Source: CAYFZR01 sp046760505 [NCBI: Candidatus Hydrothermarchaeota archaeon] (GTDB lineage Archaea > CAYFZR01). From it: a stretch of 6,275 nt of DNA. The notes under the pieces are model-generated. The model worked only from the letters and a program-made list of their open reading frames with translations. It was not told where the DNA came from and made no database searches. The stretch covers positions 1 through 6,275 of the forward strand of contig JBHIEG010000059.1 in assembly GCA_046760505.1 (NCBI GenBank). Direction: 5' to 3'. The position numbers were made by a program, and so were the translations under genes. Position 1 is the stretch's first letter, and each line of letters starts with the position of its first letter. This document shows, piece after piece, positions 1 to 5,518 of the stretch.

Positions 1-54
1 TTCGACGGGTCGGTATTTGATGTATTATTTAAACTCGAGGAAAGGGTGAAATAA
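1..54 (+). CDS. C-terminal tail of an unidentified upstream protein (partial)
   Basis: The first frame is open from base 1 to a TAA at 52-54 and reads FDGSVFDVLFKLEERVK. This mix of hydrophobic and charged residues looks like the end of a folded protein with a C-terminal amphipathic helix. Another stop, TAG, follows directly. The tail ends 21 nt before the LysE-family gene on the same strand, so the two could be co-transcribed. Only 17 residues are visible, so the family cannot be named and chance remains possible. The other two forward frames stop early or look less protein-like. Confidence 0.4.
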   Translation, partial: FDGSVFDVLFKLEERVK

Positions 55-75
55 TAGTATTCTTTCTAACACTTC

Positions 76-699
76 ATGGAAGCAACCCACGCAAGTCTGT
101 TACCGTTTCTTGCCTTGGTAGTCTTTGTATCCATGTCCGGAGTCATGATGCCCGGACCTGTTTTCGCTGTTACGGTTGCCAAAGGACATAAAAACTGGAA
201 TTCTGGCTTTTTTGTAGCATTAGGTCATGCAATAATCGAGACCCCCCTTATAATTTTGATTTACATAGGATTTGCTAAGTTCTTTACATCTAATATATTG
301 AAAATTATAATAAGTCTCGGAGGCGGTTTAATGCTTATTTATATGGGTACAGAAATGTTTAAGATTAGAAAACAAATTGAAAGGGGAGAAGCAGATTTAT
401 CCTACGGATCCGTAGCAGCAGGAATAATAACAACGGGCGTAAATCCATATTTTTTTCTTTGGTGGGCTACCATTGGCGCCGCCCTTATTATTAAAACCTC
501 GTTATTCGGTCTGCTCGGCATAGTGCTATTTATAATCACACATCTTTCATGTGATTTCGTTTGGTACCTCCTAGTATCTTCCACAATATACAAATCGAAA
601 AGATTCTGGAACGAAAGGATTCATGAAATCGTCTTCGCTGGCTGCAGTCTTATTTTACTGATATTTGGACTCTGGTTCATTTTTTCAGTGTTCTTCTAA
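76..699 (+). CDS. LysE/RhtB-family amino-acid exporter-like membrane protein
   Basis: This is an inner-membrane transporter of the LysE superfamily, whose studied members export amino acids such as lysine, threonine or homoserine. The substrate here is unknown. The 207-aa length fits the family. The N-terminal signature PGPVFAVTVAKG is at residues 26-37, a GH pair is at 50-51, and the second conserved stretch GVNPYFFLWW is at 121-130. About six hydrophobic segments are visible, at roughly 8-30, 43-66, 73-92, 112-138, 142-170 and 184-206. The ATG at 76 is the first possible start because in-frame stops lie at 52, 55 and 67. No Shine-Dalgarno sequence sits at usable distance; a TATA-like ATTATTTAAA around 24-33 would give a leader of about 20 nt. 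The gene follows a probable upstream gene by 21 nt, and its TAA (697-699) overlaps the deoC stop on the other strand. Confidence 0.88.
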   Translation: MEATHASLLPFLALVVFVSMSGVMMPGPVFAVTVAKGHKNWNSGFFVALGHAIIETPLIILIYIGFAKFFTSNILKIIISLGGGLMLIYMGTEMFKIRKQIERGEADLSYGSVAAGIITTGVNPYFFLWWATIGAALIIKTSLFGLLGIVLFIITHLSCDFVWYLLVSSTIYKSKRFWNERIHEIVFAGCSLILLIFGLWFIFSVFF

Positions 700-1346
700 C
701 TTCTAAAAAAGGATTCTTTATATCCTTCGATTATTTTAACGCCAGCGCTTGTTCCGATTCTTGTTGCACCAGCTTTTATCAACTCAATTGCATATTCAAA
801 TGTTCTAACTCCTCCAGAGGCTTTAATTCCTATATTTGGGCCTACTACTTCTTTGATTAGTTTTACATCCTCTACTTTGGCTCCTCCCTTACCAAAGCCG
901 GTTGATGTTTTCACAAAATGGGCTCCAGATTCTTCAACGATTTTACAAGCCTTTTCTATCCCATATCTATTTAAATCGCAAGTTTCTATTATTACTTTGG
1001 TTATCCTTCCTTTTGCAGCCTTAACAACGGATTCAATATCCTCTCTAACTACATCGTACTCTTTGTTCTTGAAGGCACATCTGTTCATAACCATGTCTAT
1101 TTCTAAAGCACCATCTTCAATGGCTTTTTTAGTCTCAAAGACCTTTGTTTCCGTAGAATCGTAGCCGAAAGGAAAGCCTACTGTACTGCATACCTTTATA
1201 TCGGTACCATTAACCATTTTTGTTGCTTTCCTTATATAGTACGGAGCAACGCATACGGCTCCAAAGCCATATCTCTTTGCATCATTGCATAGTTTTTCTA
1301 TATCATTAAAGATAGCGTTTGGATTTAGATTGGTGTAATCAATCAT
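696..1346 (-). CDS. deoC: deoxyribose-phosphate aldolase (DeoC)
   Basis: A cytosolic class I aldolase that reversibly cleaves 2-deoxyribose 5-phosphate to glyceraldehyde 3-phosphate and acetaldehyde, used in deoxynucleoside salvage. Seen: the Schiff-base lysine K146 in FVKTSTGFG, the second active-site lysine K175 in GIKASGGVRT, and the catalytic aspartate D84 in EIDMVMN, all matching the E. coli D102/K167/K201 set. The phosphate-binding end GATRIGTSAG is at 194-202. The N-terminal motif, usually IDHTxLKP, reads IDYTNLNP. At 216 aa from the ATG at 1346 the protein is slightly short. In-frame codons before that ATG read SKEELAK, a typical DeoC N-terminus, and could be reached only from a non-standard ATT at 1370-1368. 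A TATA element places transcription start on the ATG, so I keep 1346. The gene ends in TAG, overlapping the LysE-family stop. Confidence 0.93.
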   Translation of the reverse strand: MIDYTNLNPNAIFNDIEKLCNDAKRYGFGAVCVAPYYIRKATKMVNGTDIKVCSTVGFPFGYDSTETKVFETKKAIEDGALEIDMVMNRCAFKNKEYDVVREDIESVVKAAKGRITKVIIETCDLNRYGIEKACKIVEESGAHFVKTSTGFGKGGAKVEDVKLIKEVVGPNIGIKASGGVRTFEYAIELIKAGATRIGTSAGVKIIEGYKESFFRS

Positions 1347-1368
1347 CTTTGCGAGTTCTTCTTTTGAA

Positions 1369-1376
1369 ATATAAAA
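1369..1376 (-). promoter_or_regulatory. TATA element for leaderless deoC transcription
   Basis: The minus strand reads TTTTATAT, centred about 26.5 nt upstream of the deoC ATG. That is the distance from a TATA box to the transcription start in archaea, so the message would begin at the start codon. The same geometry occurs before nikR and the permease gene. A competing view is that AGGA at 1380-1377 is a ribosome binding site for an ATT start at 1370-1368. Confidence 0.55.
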
Positions 1377-1383
1377 TCCTGAA

Positions 1384-1447
1384 ATGAAAAAGCCCCCTAT
1401 TTGAATAGTTTTTCAGTGCTTCCCTTTTGCCGACTAGGGCTTTTCAT
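1384..1447 (-). terminator. Long inverted repeat with T run between the EamA gene and deoC
   Basis: On the minus strand, ATGAAAAGCCCTA (1447-1435) can pair with TAGGGGGCTTTTTCAT (1399-1384), giving 13 pairs with bulges of one T and two Gs around a 35-nt loop. The 3' arm runs into five Ts, as in an intrinsic terminator. It lies 55 nt after the EamA-family stop codon, so ending that transcript is the simplest role. Its 5' arm also begins about 26 nt after the TATA-like element at 1469-1480, so it could instead form at the very 5' end of a longer deoC leader. A small competing stem, CTATT/AATAG (1408-1397), overlaps the 3' arm. The large loop makes termination alone uncertain. Confidence 0.45.
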
Positions 1448-1468
1448 GTATTCTCATCAATCTCCTCT

Positions 1469-1480
1469 ATTTATAAATTT
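1469..1480 (-). promoter_or_regulatory. Possible upstream TATA element for deoC
   Basis: The minus strand reads AAATTTATAAAT here, a good TATA match, with a predicted start near 1447, exactly where the inverted repeat begins. If used, deoC would have a leader of about 100 nt containing that repeat. This alternative promoter competes with the leaderless one at 1369-1376; the sequence does not decide between them. Confidence 0.35.
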
Positions 1481-1501
1481 GTCTTATCAAATGTCTTGAA
1501 C

Positions 1502-2374
1502 TTAAAATGTAATCATTATGACCCCTAAAACAACGGTTAAGGCGCCTATTACTATTCTCGGGGTTATTCTCTCGATGTCGCCTATGAAAAGATAACTCAA
1601 AACAAGGACGAAAAGAGGATGAAGATTTGTTAGCGGAGCTACGATGGATACGTTACCGTAAGAAAGAGCGTAGAATATGGATAACCATCCAATCGCCAGA
1701 GAAAATCCTGCTATAATGAACAAAGAAAGATCCGACCTATCAAAAGATAAAGAGTCTCTAAATCTCTTAAAAAATGCCAATGTAATTAGATAAATAAATA
1801 AAGAAGTAGTAAATCCAGCGGTCACCCCTAGTATAGGGGAATTGAGTATATTCAAACCCATCTTTCTGAAAACTATTGCGCATCCAAAAGAAATTGCCGC
1901 TAGCAAAGGAATGATTAAGTCTTTTCTTTTACGATTCTTTGTTTGATTCTCATTTAGGCTAATTTCTCTTTCGAGGAGTACGATACCTGTTATTATCAGG
2001 AAAATTCCAAGCCATATCTCAACGGTAGGTCTTTCATCTAGCAGTATCAACGCCATTAACGCTGCAAAGGCCGGTCCTGTGGCAAGAATGGATGAAGAAA
2101 TAGATGCACCAATTCTATCAAGGCTAACGTAGTACAGCCACCTAACCAAAGCAGGCGAGAATACTCCTGCTACAATAAAAAAGAACAATGCTTTAGATTT
2201 TAAAAAGTAAAAAGGAATGAATGCCAGAGAAATTATCCAAAATATAATGGTACCGGCCAGTGTAACCATGAGCATTGCGGTGGTTGCATTGGTCTTTACT
2301 ATACTTTTTTTCACGAGTATGGTGTTGAATCCTATAAAAAAGGAGGATACTATGGCTAATGTCTCTGCAATCAT
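1502..2374 (-). CDS. EamA/DMT-superfamily transporter, ten membrane segments
   Basis: A membrane permease of the drug/metabolite transporter superfamily; family members move metabolites or amino acids, usually outward, and the substrate cannot be read from sequence. At 290 aa it has the standard length and shows two homologous EamA repeats. The first ends in residues 75-134, including RIGASISSSI and the LLDERPT loop (111-117). The second ends in 226-290, with FYALSYGNVSIVAPLTNLHP (234-253) and the matching FIGDIERITP loop. A charged linker at 135-152, rich in Asn, Lys and Arg, separates the halves. The ATG at 2374 is supported by a TATA element placing transcription start about 2 nt before it, so the gene probably has its own promoter although it lies only 55 nt after the permease gene. 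It ends in TAA, with an inverted repeat downstream. Confidence 0.9.
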   Translation of the reverse strand: MIAETLAIVSSFFIGFNTILVKKSIVKTNATTAMLMVTLAGTIIFWIISLAFIPFYFLKSKALFFFIVAGVFSPALVRWLYYVSLDRIGASISSSILATGPAFAALMALILLDERPTVEIWLGIFLIITGIVLLEREISLNENQTKNRKRKDLIIPLLAAISFGCAIVFRKMGLNILNSPILGVTAGFTTSLFIYLITLAFFKRFRDSLSFDRSDLSLFIIAGFSLAIGWLSIFYALSYGNVSIVAPLTNLHPLFVLVLSYLFIGDIERITPRIVIGALTVVLGVIMITF

Positions 2375-2397
2375 GGGTCAGTTTGATTGTTTTGCTT

Positions 2398-2410
2398 TTT
2401 TATATTTTTT
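2398..2410 (-). promoter_or_regulatory. TATA element of the EamA-family gene
   Basis: The minus strand reads AAAAAATATAAAAAA around here, with its TATA core at 2404-2401, about 28 nt before the ATG at 2374. The message would start near 2376 and be essentially leaderless. No Shine-Dalgarno sequence is seen before the ATG, which agrees. Confidence 0.5.
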
Positions 2411-2429
2411 CACCAGGCAAAAGATACTA

Positions 2430-3497
2430 TTACTCTAAGCCCAGTGCATGCTCGCATTCTTCTTCTTTGTAGTCGTGGTAGATTCCGTATCCTATAAGTG
2501 TGAGCAGTAAGATCGCGGAGATTGTTTTGATCAATCCTGGGACAAACTCTTCTTCAGCGCCAATAGAGGCGATGACTTCTATTCCAAGTCCAGCATAAAT
2601 CCAGTTGAGGATGAATCCTAGGGCAAGGCTACAAAAGGCTACACTAAAGAGGTAGATGTACAACGCTTTTTTTCCCATAACCCTCTCAATAGCGATCATG
2701 GGCGCTATATTTGTGGCAGGTCCTGCTAAAAGAAAGACTAATCCGGCGCCAGGACTCATTCCTTTTAAAATCAAGGCGCTGGCAATAGGAGTGGATGCTG
2801 TTGCGCACACATAGAAGGGGAGTCCAATAAGGAGCATCACAAGCATAGGAACTATACCGGGATTTCCAAGGTATCTTTCCACGATACTCGTTGGAACCAA
2901 AGCAGATATTATACCAGCAACGATAAACCCTATTATGAGCCATTTTCCTGTATCAGTTATTAACTCTACATAAGCGTAATTTAATGCTGTTTTTATCCTC
3001 TCATTACAAATTAGGTCTCCACACTCCTCGCAGTAAAGACTGCTTTTATAGGAATAAGATTCATCTGTGGTTTTTTCCTCTCTTACAAAAAAAATACCCA
3101 GTACACCTGCGAATGTGGCTGTTACAAAAGCCGCAATAGGTCTAAATACGGTGAATATGGGATCTAAAAGTGCGTAGGTAATTGCTATCGAGTCCACTCC
3201 AGTCTCTGGGGTGGATATAAAAAAAGATAACACCGGACCAGTGCCTCCTCCTCTCTTGTAGAGGCTTATTCCGGTTGGCATCACTCCGCAACTGCATAGA
3301 GGAATAGGTATGCCAAGTAAAGACGCTCGAACCACGGATTTTAGACTTCTTCCACCAAAGTACTTCGAAATCTTCTCCTCTGGTAAAAGAACGTATAATA
3401 TCCCTGCTATCAAAAAACCAAATAATAAGTATGGAGATGATTCTTTGAGGATTTTCCAAGTTTCTAAACCTATTCTCATGAAGATCTCCGAGACCAT
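2430..3497 (-). CDS. PF03773-type permease, probable metal efflux (SO_0444-like)
   Basis: A polytopic membrane permease of the DUF318/ArsP_1 family. Its motifs resemble the SO_0444 Cu/Zn efflux branch more than the arsenical exporter ArsP, a distinction made from memory. Two repeated halves are visible. The first has PIPLCSCGVMPTGISLYKRG (64-83, with C68 and C70) and FISTPETGVDS (93-103). The second has GLPFYVCATASTPIASALI (225-243, with C231) and LLAGPATNIAP. Between the halves a soluble loop holds C156, C159 and C164, and the charged C-terminus has C348 and H350; these could bind a soft metal. About eight to ten hydrophobic segments fit the 355-aa length. The ATG at 3497 lies about 26 nt after a TATA element, so a leaderless start is likely; M7 is an alternative. 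It is divergent from nikR over 96 bp, suggesting metal-dependent control. Confidence 0.85.
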   Translation of the reverse strand: MVSEIFMRIGLETWKILKESSPYLLFGFLIAGILYVLLPEEKISKYFGGRSLKSVVRASLLGIPIPLCSCGVMPTGISLYKRGGGTGPVLSFFISTPETGVDSIAITYALLDPIFTVFRPIAAFVTATFAGVLGIFFVREEKTTDESYSYKSSLYCEECGDLICNERIKTALNYAYVELITDTGKWLIIGFIVAGIISALVPTSIVERYLGNPGIVPMLVMLLIGLPFYVCATASTPIASALILKGMSPGAGLVFLLAGPATNIAPMIAIERVMGKKALYIYLFSVAFCSLALGFILNWIYAGLGIEVIASIGAEEEFVPGLIKTISAILLLTLIGYGIYHDYKEEECEHALGLE

Positions 3498-3593
3498 GAA
3501 TTTCTTCTAACCCAATAGCTATATTAACATAACTACGAAAAATCGTCAAAATTAATGGAAAGATTAATAATACTTGGGCAAAATATTAATAAC
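3498..3593. promoter_or_regulatory. Divergent permease/nikR promoter region
   Basis: This gap holds TATA elements for both directions. On the minus strand TTAATATA (3527-3520) is centred 26.5 nt before the permease ATG. On the plus strand TTAATAAT (3564-3571) is centred 26.5 nt before the nikR ATG at 3594. Both transcripts would be leaderless. Short symmetric sequences lie between and around them: ATAGCTAT (3515-3522), ACGA-AAAA-TCGT (3535-3546), and ATTAATA-N14-TATTAAT (3563-3590, listed separately). A NikR dimer or tetramer bound here could block one or both promoters. Confidence 0.6.
3563..3590. promoter_or_regulatory. Candidate NikR operator: 7-14-7 inverted repeat
   Basis: ATTAATA (3563-3569) and TATTAAT (3584-3590) are perfect inverted copies, 14 nt apart and 21 bp centre to centre, two helical turns. 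Described NikR operators are inverted repeats with similar spacing (6-16-6 in enteric bacteria; as I recall, 7 with 13-14 in other lineages and archaea). It covers the nikR TATA element and ends 4 nt before the ATG, so bound protein would block nikR transcription. The half-sites are pure AT, so a chance palindrome is possible. Confidence 0.35.
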
Positions 3594-3998
3594 ATGGCGG
3601 TCATAAGTGTATCGTTGCCAGATGAATTATTGGAAAAGATAGATGATATAAAAAAAACTCAGGGTTATTCAGGGCGTTCAGAGGTTATAAGAGATGCTGT
3701 AAGGAACTTAATCTCCGAGTATGAATTTAGTCGTCTAGAGAAAGGATTAGTTTCTTCTACCATAACTGTTCTTTACGAATACAAGCGCACAGACGTTGAG
3801 GAGAGAATATCCAAACTCAGGCACGAATTCAACGAAATAGTCACAAATAACTTGCACATGCATATAGGGGAAAAGTACTGCCTAGAACTATTTATATCTG
3901 AAGGAAAATTGGAGGATATAACAAAATTCATTGGAAGAATGAGAGCGATAAAAGATATAATAACCATCAGGCACAGTACAGTCTCTTTGGAGATGTAG
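3594..3998 (+). CDS. nikR: NikR family nickel-responsive transcriptional regulator
   Basis: A cytoplasmic DNA-binding regulator that senses Ni(II). The N-terminal ribbon-helix-helix domain covers about residues 1-46: strand VISVSLPDELL, then the GYSGRSEVIRDAVRNLI helix. The C-terminal ACT-like metal domain covers about 54-134. All four nickel ligands of E. coli NikR (H76, H87, H89, C95) are present with identical spacing as H77, H88, H90 and C96, in RHEF and LHMHIGEKYC. At 134 aa the length is normal. The frame is open to an ATG at 3555, adding 13 residues, but the homologous domain begins at 3594 and the TATA element is placed for a leaderless start there. It ends in TAG. It diverges from the permease gene and converges on the radical SAM gene 38 bp away. 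No nikABCDE or other nickel-uptake gene is in the window. Confidence 0.92.
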   Translation: MAVISVSLPDELLEKIDDIKKTQGYSGRSEVIRDAVRNLISEYEFSRLEKGLVSSTITVLYEYKRTDVEERISKLRHEFNEIVTNNLHMHIGEKYCLELFISEGKLEDITKFIGRMRAIKDIITIRHSTVSLEM

Positions 3999-4036
3999 TT
4001 ATTGCTAAAAATTTATAACGGTTATCCCAGTGTGAA

Positions 4037-5518
4037 TTATCTTGCTCTTACTTTTAATCTCTTTTTACTAAATTCTTTCTCAATTTTCGATCTGTAGAGA
4101 GTGTTCATCGCGCAGAAAGGTATGATTCTGCCGTCTGGAACTGCATAATGAATGACGCACCTCCTTAATCTCTCAATGTCTATGTTGTAAAGATCTTGGA
4201 AATGCATTACTCCAAGCAGGAGCATCCTTGCATGAAAGTCTCCTAGGGCATTGTAGGAATGGTTGGTGAGGATTTCTAACAACAGCCTTTTTATGGGTAT
4301 ACCCTTTGGAGCACTGTTCTTATCAATAAATTTCATTAATTCTTTGGCTTTGATCAAATATTTGGCTTTTTTCAGCATATTTCCTTTAATTTCTTTGGAT
4401 ATGCTATCTAAATAAGATAACATACCTTCTACATCAATAAATCTAGTTATTGGTATCAATCTATCTTTTTCTAAAAAAATATAGGTTGCCATACCGCAAT
4501 GAGGGTGCGCTGTAAATTCAACCTGCTTTGATCCGGATAAGTGCTCAACAAAATGGGAGATCGGGACTACTGAGGGTACAGGATACCAGTCTTCCTTTTT
4601 TATTTGACCTTCCGTCTGTAACTCTACTTCATTGATGAAATCAGGTATGGTTATTCTATTTTCTTTGAGATGATTTTGATCTATTCTACCGGTAAAAGAA
4701 ACCGGCTGTACATTCACACCCCTTATCACGTCTGCATTTTCAGCTGCAAATCTTATTATATCCCCCACCTGCTTGTCGTTTATTCCTTTTACGAGGGTGG
4801 GTACTAGCACAACGCCCAATCCGGCTCTTCTACAATTTTCGATGGCCTTTAATTTGAGGGGTAAGATATTTTGTCCTCTCATACTCAAATAAGGTTTCTC
4901 AGTCACTCCGTCAAATTGAAGGTAAAGGGTATTTAATCCTGCATCACGGAGTTTTTTCGCAAACATAGGGCTGTTGGCAAGCCTTATCCCGTTACTTGCC
5001 AGTTGGACGTGTACAAAACCAAGGTCTTTTGCCAGCCTTACCAGATCAATAATGTCATCTCGAACAGTCGGCTCCCCCCCGGAATACTGGATAGCGGGAG
5101 TGGGTATAGGTCTATTCCTACGGAGATTCTTCAGCATCTGTCTGATCTGTTCAAAACTCGGCTCGTATATATAATCGTTAGAGTTAGAGTCTGCAAAACA
5201 TACCGGACATCTAAGGTTGCATCGATTCGTTACATCAATCAATCCAAGGACCGTGGGAGATTTGTGTGAGGGGCAGAGACCACAATCATAGGGGCAACCT
5301 TTACTCGATGATTTATGCGGATTTTCAATTCCGTCTCCTTCGTGTTTAAATTTCATCGCTTTATAGAATAACGCTGAATTGCCCCAGTAAGTATCCCTGA
5401 ATTCTCCGTGTTCGCTGCATTTTTTCTCTATCAAAATCTTTTCATTTTCTTCGTATACCTTGGCAGTTATGTGTTTAAAACAGACTGGACATAGGCTTTT
5501 TGTCTCAAATCCGTTCAT
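4037..5518 (-). CDS. tes: Radical SAM tetraether lipid synthase (Tes/GDGT-MAS, MJ0619-type)
   Basis: A radical SAM enzyme of the family that joins the phytanyl chains of archaeal diether lipids through C-C bonds, giving macrocyclic archaeol or membrane-spanning GDGT. The M. jannaschii member MJ0619 was earlier annotated as a hydroxymethylpterin methylase. Seen in order: CPVC (10-13) and KKCSEHGEF (32-40), the rubredoxin-like iron region; GCPYDCGLCP (74-83), an auxiliary CX3CX2C; the SAM-cluster motif CNLRCPVC (100-107); SGGEP (146-150); LQFDG (200-204); HPHCG (338-342); and the C-terminal C454 and C469 in CVIHYAVPDGRIIPFCAMN. The 493-aa length is near full size. The ATG at 5518 is the first start after an in-frame TAG, with GAGG 8 nt upstream. 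Which reaction the enzyme performs cannot be told from sequence; homologues often occur as paralogues. Confidence 0.88.
   Translation of the reverse strand: MNGFETKSLCPVCFKHITAKVYEENEKILIEKKCSEHGEFRDTYWGNSALFYKAMKFKHEGDGIENPHKSSSKGCPYDCGLCPSHKSPTVLGLIDVTNRCNLRCPVCFADSNSNDYIYEPSFEQIRQMLKNLRRNRPIPTPAIQYSGGEPTVRDDIIDLVRLAKDLGFVHVQLASNGIRLANSPMFAKKLRDAGLNTLYLQFDGVTEKPYLSMRGQNILPLKLKAIENCRRAGLGVVLVPTLVKGINDKQVGDIIRFAAENADVIRGVNVQPVSFTGRIDQNHLKENRITIPDFINEVELQTEGQIKKEDWYPVPSVVPISHFVEHLSGSKQVEFTAHPHCGMATYIFLEKDRLIPITRFIDVEGMLSYLDSISKEIKGNMLKKAKYLIKAKELMKFIDKNSAPKGIPIKRLLLEILTNHSYNALGDFHARMLLLGVMHFQDLYNIDIERLRRCVIHYAVPDGRIIPFCAMNTLYRSKIEKEFSKKRLKVRAR

Noticed and set aside
696-698. TAG stops of deoC and nikR as possible pyrrolysine codons
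   Set aside because: Both proteins are full length at the TAG, other genes here use TAA, and no pyl gene or readthrough context is visible.
853-1164. Plus-strand open frame opposite deoC
   Set aside because: It is the complement of a clear aldolase gene and its Ser/Thr/Phe-rich product has no family features.
1434-1457. Seven-codon leader peptide (MRIHEKP) with a GAGGAG site before deoC
   Set aside because: The candidate promoter would start transcription after its start codon, and it is too short to judge.
1409-1460. Possible C/D box RNA on the minus strand (TTGATGA ... CTGA)
   Set aside because: The C box has a mismatch, no D'/C' pair or terminal stem is found, and the predicted transcription start lies inside it.
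2686-2943. Second minus-strand frame inside the permease gene, and similar frames at 3142-3549 and 3310-3510
   Set aside because: They overlap a strongly supported permease frame and give unlikely compositions; the permease frame has conserved motifs throughout.
4015-4025. Palindrome ATAAC-G-GTTAT between nikR and tes
   Set aside because: Five-bp arms in AT-rich sequence with a one-base centre; no T run, so no support as terminator or operator.
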